A DNA stretch of 64,000 nt from Flavobacterium caeni (GTDB taxonomy: Bacteria; Bacteroidota; Bacteroidia; Flavobacteriales; Flavobacteriaceae): the NCBI RefSeq assembly GCF_900101895.1, contig NZ_FMVF01000005.1, positions 229,481 to 293,480 of the forward strand. Reading direction: 5' to 3'. A program made the position numbers and the translations under genes. The notes under the pieces were generated by a model, which was not told the DNA's origin, did not search any database, and worked only from the letters and a program-made list of their open reading frames with translations. Of the stretch, positions 60,230-64,000 are shown in pieces. Position 1 is the stretch's first letter. Each line of letters begins with the position of its first letter.

Positions 60230-60898
60230 TTAATCCTCTGCCTCAACCGCGCGGTTGAAAAATGCATTCATCGGCTTGAGCAACATCAATTTTTCTACCA
60301 TGTTGGCCACGAAATGCTTGTCGGTGAGTTCGGCATCGCTAATTTTTGTCGAAGCTTCGAAACTTTTGAGTTTGAGCAGTTCGATGGCGGGATGGTCTTT
60401 GTCGTAATCTTTGGGCGTGGTCTTGAGGGTATAGGTGCGGTCGAGGTCGCCAAATACCGATTGGAATTTTTTATCGGCCAACATTTCTTCGAGTTCGTCG
60501 TGAAAGAAAGCGATTTCCTTTCGGATTTTCTTGAGGGCAGGTGCCTCGGGTTGATAGAACCCGCCCGCAATGAAACTCATGCCCGGTTCGACATGGATGT
60601 AATACCCCGACTGGTTCCAGTTTTTGTTGCCCGGCGAAAACCAGAACGCCATGTTGGTCTTGTAGGGCGATTTGTCCTTCGAAAAACGGATGTCGCGGTT
60701 GATGCGGAACACCACGTCCTTGACCTGCATCGATGCCAGGCTGGGGTCTTTTTCGACCATCGCATCGAGCAATTGCTGCGCCAGCTGGTGGTAGTTTTTC
60801 TTGTATGCTTCGTAGCGTTTTTTGTTGGCCAAAAACCACTCGCGGTTGTTGTTTTTCTTGACGTCCTTGAGGAATTCGAGGTTTTCTTTTGGGATCAT
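60230..60898 (-). CDS. DUF2461 family protein
   Basis: From ATG 60898 (MIPKENLEFLKDVKKNNNRE) the product has 222 residues. Diagnostic DUF2461 segments are NNREWFLANKKRYE, FRINRDIRFSKDKSPYKTN and GYYIHVEPGMSFIAGGFYQP. The function of the family is unknown. The start overlaps the stop of the upstream rhodanese-thioredoxin gene by four bases (ATGA), so translation is coupled. The longer frame to 61186 runs antiparallel through that gene's coding sequence and is not real. Confidence 0.93.
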   Translation of the reverse strand: MIPKENLEFLKDVKKNNNREWFLANKKRYEAYKKNYHQLAQQLLDAMVEKDPSLASMQVKDVVFRINRDIRFSKDKSPYKTNMAFWFSPGNKNWNQSGYYIHVEPGMSFIAGGFYQPEAPALKKIRKEIAFFHDELEEMLADKKFQSVFGDLDRTYTLKTTPKDYDKDHPAIELLKLKSFEASTKISDAELTDKHFVANMVEKLMLLKPMNAFFNRAVEAED

Positions 60899-61593
60899 GG
60901 CAAATGTTTTTGGAGTTCTGCTTCGCTCAGGTAGCCGCTGTGTTGCCAAACCACCTTGCCGTTTTCGTACAGTTGCACCAGCGGCAGCGTGTCGACTTTC
61001 ATGTCGCGGACAAGCGTTTTGTGCTCGTCGGCGTTGAGCCTTGCGACGGTGAGTTTTCCTTTGTATTTTTCGCCGAGTTGGTCCATGTAAGGTGCCATTT
61101 TTTTGCAGGGTTCGCACCATGGCGCATAGAAATTGACGAACACTTTCTGGTCCGACTGGATCAGTTCGGCAAACTCCTGGCTGCACATCCCGACGATTTT
61201 ATCGTTTGCGTCAGACAATCCCGCCGCATCCCACTTGAGGATGCCGCCTTCAAGATTGTACACTTCGGTAAAACCCATCGCAAGAAGTTTGTGGCCCGCT
61301 GCCGTCGATCGGCCGCCCACTTTGCAATACACATAAACGGGTTTGGTTTTGTCGAACACCGCTACTTTTTGCTCAAAATTGTCGCCGTTCCAATCGATGT
61401 TGGGTGCATCGGCAATGTGCCCGCCCGCATATTCCCCGGGCGTTCGCACATCGATCAGCTGTATTTTCGGGTCTTTCTTGAGTTGTTCGGACAACGCCAG
61501 TGCCGAGATGTTTTCGACATTTTTGGCGGGTTGGCCGCTACAGTTCCAAAACAACAAAGCGGCCGAAAAAAAGGCGAGGATTTGTTTTTTCAT
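60895..61593 (-). CDS. Rhodanese-thioredoxin fusion lipoprotein
   Basis: The 232-residue precursor has a lipoprotein-like signal (FFSAALLFWNC). A rhodanese domain (about 30-125) has the cysteine in VYVYCKVGGRSTAAG. A thioredoxin domain (about 130-230) has the redox motif WCEPC and the cis-proline in VDTLPLVQLY. The fusion suggests handling of sulphur or disulphides in the periplasm, with the thioredoxin possibly reducing the persulphidated rhodanese cysteine. That pairing is inference. It heads a two-gene unit with DUF2461. Confidence 0.92.
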   Translation of the reverse strand: MKKQILAFFSAALLFWNCSGQPAKNVENISALALSEQLKKDPKIQLIDVRTPGEYAGGHIADAPNIDWNGDNFEQKVAVFDKTKPVYVYCKVGGRSTAAGHKLLAMGFTEVYNLEGGILKWDAAGLSDANDKIVGMCSQEFAELIQSDQKVFVNFYAPWCEPCKKMAPYMDQLGEKYKGKLTVARLNADEHKTLVRDMKVDTLPLVQLYENGKVVWQHSGYLSEAELQKHLP

Positions 61594-61630
61594 GACATTT
61601 CAATCGGATGGCTAAAGTACGAAATCCCGC

Positions 61631-62710
61631 TTACAACTCGAAAATTTTATAGCTCTGGTGTGTCGATTTGACGATGGCTTCGGTGCGCTCGGGGTGCGTG
61701 TCCGAGATGAACAACTGCCCGAAATCGTCGTTGTTCACCATTTGTACGATTTGACCCACACGCGCTTCGTCGAGTTTGTCGAAGATGTCGTCGAACAGCA
61801 GTATGGGTTTGACCCCGCACTTTTTCTTGACGAAGTCGAATTGCGCCAGTTTGAGCGCGATGAGAAACGATTTTTGTTGGCCCTGCGACCCGAATTTCTT
61901 GATTGGATAATGGTCGATTTCGAACGACAAATCGTCTTTGTGGATGCCCGTCGAGGTGTATTGCAACACGCGGTCTTTTTGTATGTTTTCTTGCAGCAAC
62001 GCGAGCAAATTGCTGTCGTGCAGGCTGCTTTCGTAAACCAGTTGCACCGTTTCGGCCGATCCCGTGATGGCTTGGTGGTGTTTGTTGAAAATCGGGATGA
62101 AGTCGGCGATGAACGCTTTTCGTTTTTCGAAAATCTGGTGCCCCAGCGCGTCGAGTTGTTCGTTGTAAATCGAGAGCGTGTCGTTTTCGAACGTATGGTT
62201 GAGCGCGAAATACTTGAGCAAGGCGTTGCGTTGGCCCAGCACTTTTTGGTATTGGATGAGTTGTTGCAAATAGGCCGCGTCGAGTTGCGAAATCACACTG
62301 TCGATGAATTTGCGTCGGGTTTCGCTGCCTTCGATGATGAGGTCGGTATCGGCCGGGGAAATCATTACCAAAGGGATAAACCCAACATGGTCTGAAAACT
62401 TGTCGTAGATCTTGCCGTTGCGTTTGAGGATTTTCTTTTGCCCCTTTTTGAGGCTGCACACGATTTGCTCGGGCCGGTCGTTTTTGTCGAATTCGCCGTC
62501 GATCACAAAAAAATCTTCGCCGTGTTTGATGTTTTGCACCGCCAACGGATTAAAGTAACTTTTGCCGTAGGCCAAATGGTAAATCGCATCCAATACATTG
62601 GTCTTGCCGATGCCGTTCTTGCCGACAAAGCAGTTGATTTTGCTGTCGAATGCAAAGTCGGCCTCGGTGAAGTTTTTGTAGTTGAAAAGTGAGATTTGTT
62701 TGAGGTGCAT
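61631..62710 (-). CDS. recF: DNA repair and replication protein RecF
   Basis: The 359-residue SMC-like ATPase has Walker [19 protein letters not shown] near the start, the signature-like [17 protein letters not shown] and Walker [18 protein letters not shown]. The closing D-loop segment is [14 protein letters not shown]. It loads RecA with RecO and RecR at gaps in DNA. The length is typical. It is divergent from the membrane TPR gene, an arrangement often seen in flavobacteria. Copy D of the hairpin element lies in the divergent gap. Confidence 0.96.
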   Translation of the reverse strand: MHLKQISLFNYKNFTEADFAFDSKINCFVGKNGIGKTNVLDAIYHLAYGKSYFNPLAVQNIKHGEDFFVIDGEFDKNDRPEQIVCSLKKGQKKILKRNGKIYDKFSDHVGFIPLVMISPADTDLIIEGSETRRKFIDSVISQLDAAYLQQLIQYQKVLGQRNALLKYFALNHTFENDTLSIYNEQLDALGHQIFEKRKAFIADFIPIFNKHHQAITGSAETVQLVYESSLHDSNLLALLQENIQKDRVLQYTSTGIHKDDLSFEIDHYPIKKFGSQGQQKSFLIALKLAQFDFVKKKCGVKPILLFDDIFDKLDEARVGQIVQMVNNDDFGQLFISDTHPERTEAIVKSTHQSYKIFEL

Positions 62711-62813
62711 ACGCGCGGTTGAAAGCGGTGCAAATTAGTGAAAAATGTTGGTTCGTGGATTTGTGGATTTGGTTATTTGTAGCAAGGACTTTATCGTGAG
62801 TAGGGTTCGCGTT

Positions 62814-62887
62814 AGGGATGGCAGTGGAAATCCTTTTGTATGGAACGCAGTGTAATGCAAAAGATTGAAACGGACAGCCCGGCCGCA
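62814..62887 (-). repeat. Dispersed hairpin element family 1, copy D (diverged)
   Basis: AGGGATGGCAGTGGAAATCC borders a hairpin CTTTTGTAT (62833-62841) / ATGCAAAAG (62855-62863), nine pairs including one G-T pair, followed by GATTGAAACGGACAGC. Unlike A-C it does not touch a stop codon: it lies in the gap between divergent genes. The stop-side border is degraded. Confidence 0.7.
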
Positions 62888-62924
62888 GGCAACGCCCAAA
62901 ATCAACCCGAAATTCAAAACTTGC

Positions 62925-62965
62925 AGTCCGATTAAACAATTAAACAAACCAACGATTAAACAATC
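62925..62965. repeat. CGATTAAACAA-type repeat
   Basis: Three CGATTAAACAA-like units precede the promoter of the TPR gene and resemble the array at 56390-56568. Confidence 0.55.
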
Positions 62966-62987
62966 GATATAAAATTCGTTTTTTTTC

Positions 62988-63016
62988 TTGCCGTTCGAAT
63001 AAAAATTTTATTTTTG
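62988..63016 (+). promoter_or_regulatory. Promoter of the membrane TPR gene
   Basis: TTG (62988-62990) and TATTTTTG (63009-63016) are 18 bases apart. Transcription near 63022 excludes the start at 63014 and supports 63038. Confidence 0.65.
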
Positions 63017-63037
63017 CGGCTCATAAATTTCATATTA

Positions 63038-63826
63038 ATGGCAACTTACAATAAAAGAGGCTACAAAGCGCCAAAAGAGAAGGAAGAAAAAGTAGACAAT
63101 ACCTTTATAGAAGACCAAATCAATGTAGAAGAGAAGGACAGTACCACAGCGGGTGTCTTTAATTCTCTTGACAATACCGCCAACAAAACCGAAGAGTGGT
63201 TCGAGAAAAACCAAAAAATGATTTTTGGCGTACTCGGCGGATTGGCGTTGATCGTGGTGGGTTACCTCTTGTACCAGAAATTCGTTGCCGGCCCTAAGCA
63301 GGACGAAGCGGCCAACGAAATGTTCACCGCACAGCAAAATTTCCAGAAAGCGATCGATGGCGACGTCAAAGCCGATTCGTTGTTTACCTTGGCCTTGAAC
63401 GGTTCTGAAGGCAAATACGGCTTTACACAAATCGCCGATAAATTCTCGGGTACCGATGCCGGAAACCTCGCGCACTACTACGCCGGTATTTGTCAGTTGA
63501 ACTTGAAGAAATACCCAGAGGCGATTTCGTCTTTGGAAAGTTTCAAGGCAAGCGACATGGTGTTGTCTGTGCTCACGCAAGGCGCCATTGGCGATGCCTA
63601 TGCGCAGCAAAACAAACACAAGGAAGCGCTTGAGTACTACGTCAAGGCTTCTGAAATGAACAAAAACGAATTCACGACGCCGCGTTTCTTGCTCAAGGCA
63701 GGACAAACAGCGCTCGTGTCGGGCAACAAGGCCGATGCGCTCAAGTATTTCAACCAAATCAAAGAGCAGTACGAAACGTCGCCAGAAGCGATGAACGTAG
63801 ACGCGTTGATTGGGTTGGCGCAGTAA
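63038..63826 (+). CDS. Membrane-anchored tetratricopeptide protein (YfgM-like)
   Basis: From ATG 63038 (MATYNKRGYK) the protein has 262 residues. A charged cytoplasmic N-terminus (about 1-58) precedes a single membrane helix (about 61-82, MIFGVLGGLALIVVGYLLYQ). The periplasmic part carries TPR-like helices such as LAHYYAGICQLNLKKYPEAI and GAIGDAYAQQNKHKEALEYY. This layout resembles YfgM, which works with SecYEG and periplasmic chaperones in E. coli. The assignment rests on layout, not on catalytic residues. A strong terminator follows. Confidence 0.88.
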   Translation: MATYNKRGYKAPKEKEEKVDNTFIEDQINVEEKDSTTAGVFNSLDNTANKTEEWFEKNQKMIFGVLGGLALIVVGYLLYQKFVAGPKQDEAANEMFTAQQNFQKAIDGDVKADSLFTLALNGSEGKYGFTQIADKFSGTDAGNLAHYYAGICQLNLKKYPEAISSLESFKASDMVLSVLTQGAIGDAYAQQNKHKEALEYYVKASEMNKNEFTTPRFLLKAGQTALVSGNKADALKYFNQIKEQYETSPEAMNVDALIGLAQ

Positions 63827-63848
63827 TTATTTAAAATTATAAGTTTTA

Positions 63849-63885
63849 TTGGAGCGGTATCTTTGGGTGTCGCTCCAATTTTTTT
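63849..63885 (+). terminator. Terminator of the membrane TPR gene
   Basis: TTGGAGCG (63849-63856) and CGCTCCAA (63871-63878) form an eight-pair stem followed by seven T. Confidence 0.9.
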
Positions 63886-63896
63886 GGTTTTTTGGG

Positions 63897-64000
63897 AAGT
63901 GTATATTTTTTCTGTAGTGCCGGTATCGAAAAATTTTGTATTTTCTGACCAATTGGGCAGGGGGAATTGGGCTTGCCCCTAAGAAATAAATCCGACATTT
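63897..64000 (-). repeat. Dispersed repeat family 2, copy 3, running off the window
   Basis: Read on the minus strand it shows TTTATTTCTTAGGGG, then CCCCCTGCCC and TACAGAAAAAATATA in the same order as copy 1. TTTATTT(C/T)TTAGGGG is nearly identical in copies 1 and 3. The right border is outside the window. Confidence 0.6.

Noticed and set aside
60148..60267. N-terminal extension of MurB with NSKFQIP repeats.
   Set aside because: The extension is translated from the GGAATTT array; the conserved MurB start is at 60147.
1..64000. Search for tRNA, rRNA, CRISPR arrays, prophage or defence systems.
   Set aside because: No cloverleaf with a CCA-type 3' end, no rRNA-like stretch, no spaced direct repeats and no phage or defence genes were recognised by eye. 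A dedicated tRNA and CRISPR scan would be decisive.

Overview
The window is a chromosomal segment of a Bacteroidota bacterium, most likely a Flavobacterium-like member of Flavobacteriaceae. The support is direct. Several genes are preceded by the Bacteroidota -7 promoter box TAnnTTTG. There are type IX secretion (T9SS) type A and type B sorting domains, large TonB-dependent receptors, a FecI/FecR/STN-receptor locus, a LuxR-DUF4199 pair, and flavobacterial forms of housekeeping enzymes (HtpG, ArgS, Ffh, FolD, LipA, GapA, MurB, RecF, LpxK). The species cannot be named from sequence alone. I see no rRNA, tRNA, CRISPR array, prophage or insertion-sequence transposase.

Layout. 1-5.0 kb: a CHASE3 histidine kinase cut by the window edge, an EamA transporter, and small genes for an alpha/beta hydrolase, a DUF6438 lipoprotein, a DinB protein and a 51-residue lipoprotein. 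5.0-5.5 kb: a gene-free stretch with a candidate small RNA. 5.5-11.2 kb: LuxR regulator, DUF4199 membrane protein, PAS histidine kinase, two VOC proteins divergent from a GlxA-like AraC regulator, and an exported NTF2-like protein. 11.2-22.2 kb: htpG, two envelope lipoprotein/OmpA genes, a GH53 galactanase, a 956-residue repeat-rich surface protein, an orphan ABC ATPase, a T9SS BNR/YCF48 protein and a FabH-like synthase. 22.4-29.7 kb: a TonB-dependent receptor interrupted by an in-frame TAG, then a 1537-residue T9SS type B adhesin-like protein with nine tandem modules. 29.9-36.9 kb: argS and a sigma/FecR/STN-receptor operon with a divergent LamG lipoprotein. 37-46 kb: ffh, folD, rluF, a hydrolase, a coiled-coil protein with Nif3, lpxK and purine nucleoside phosphorylase. 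46-49 kb: a 955-base gene-free stretch of hairpins, then a TPR hybrid kinase. 49-64 kb: gapA, lipA, a reductase-like protein, a T9SS beta-helix protein, an MFS carrier, a PhnA-like protein, TonB, a sigma factor, a glycosyltransferase, PaiB-like, murB, DUF2461, a rhodanese-thioredoxin lipoprotein, recF and a membrane TPR protein.

Most genes are ordinary envelope and core metabolism functions. The unusual content lies between genes. (i) Four copies of a dispersed element carry an internal hairpin whose arms differ in sequence but stay complementary; three copies begin exactly at the TAG stop of the neighbouring gene. (ii) A second dispersed family has GGGG/CCCCC blocks and TACAGA...TCTGTA half-sites. 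(iii) Several intergenic regions are bounded by inverted pairs of simple 7-8-base tandem repeats, and one such array has entered the rluF reading frame. (iv) A compact three-stem-loop transcript candidate lies at 5.15-5.24 kb.

Start sites were moved inward wherever a promoter box or signal peptide showed that the longest reading frame was too long.
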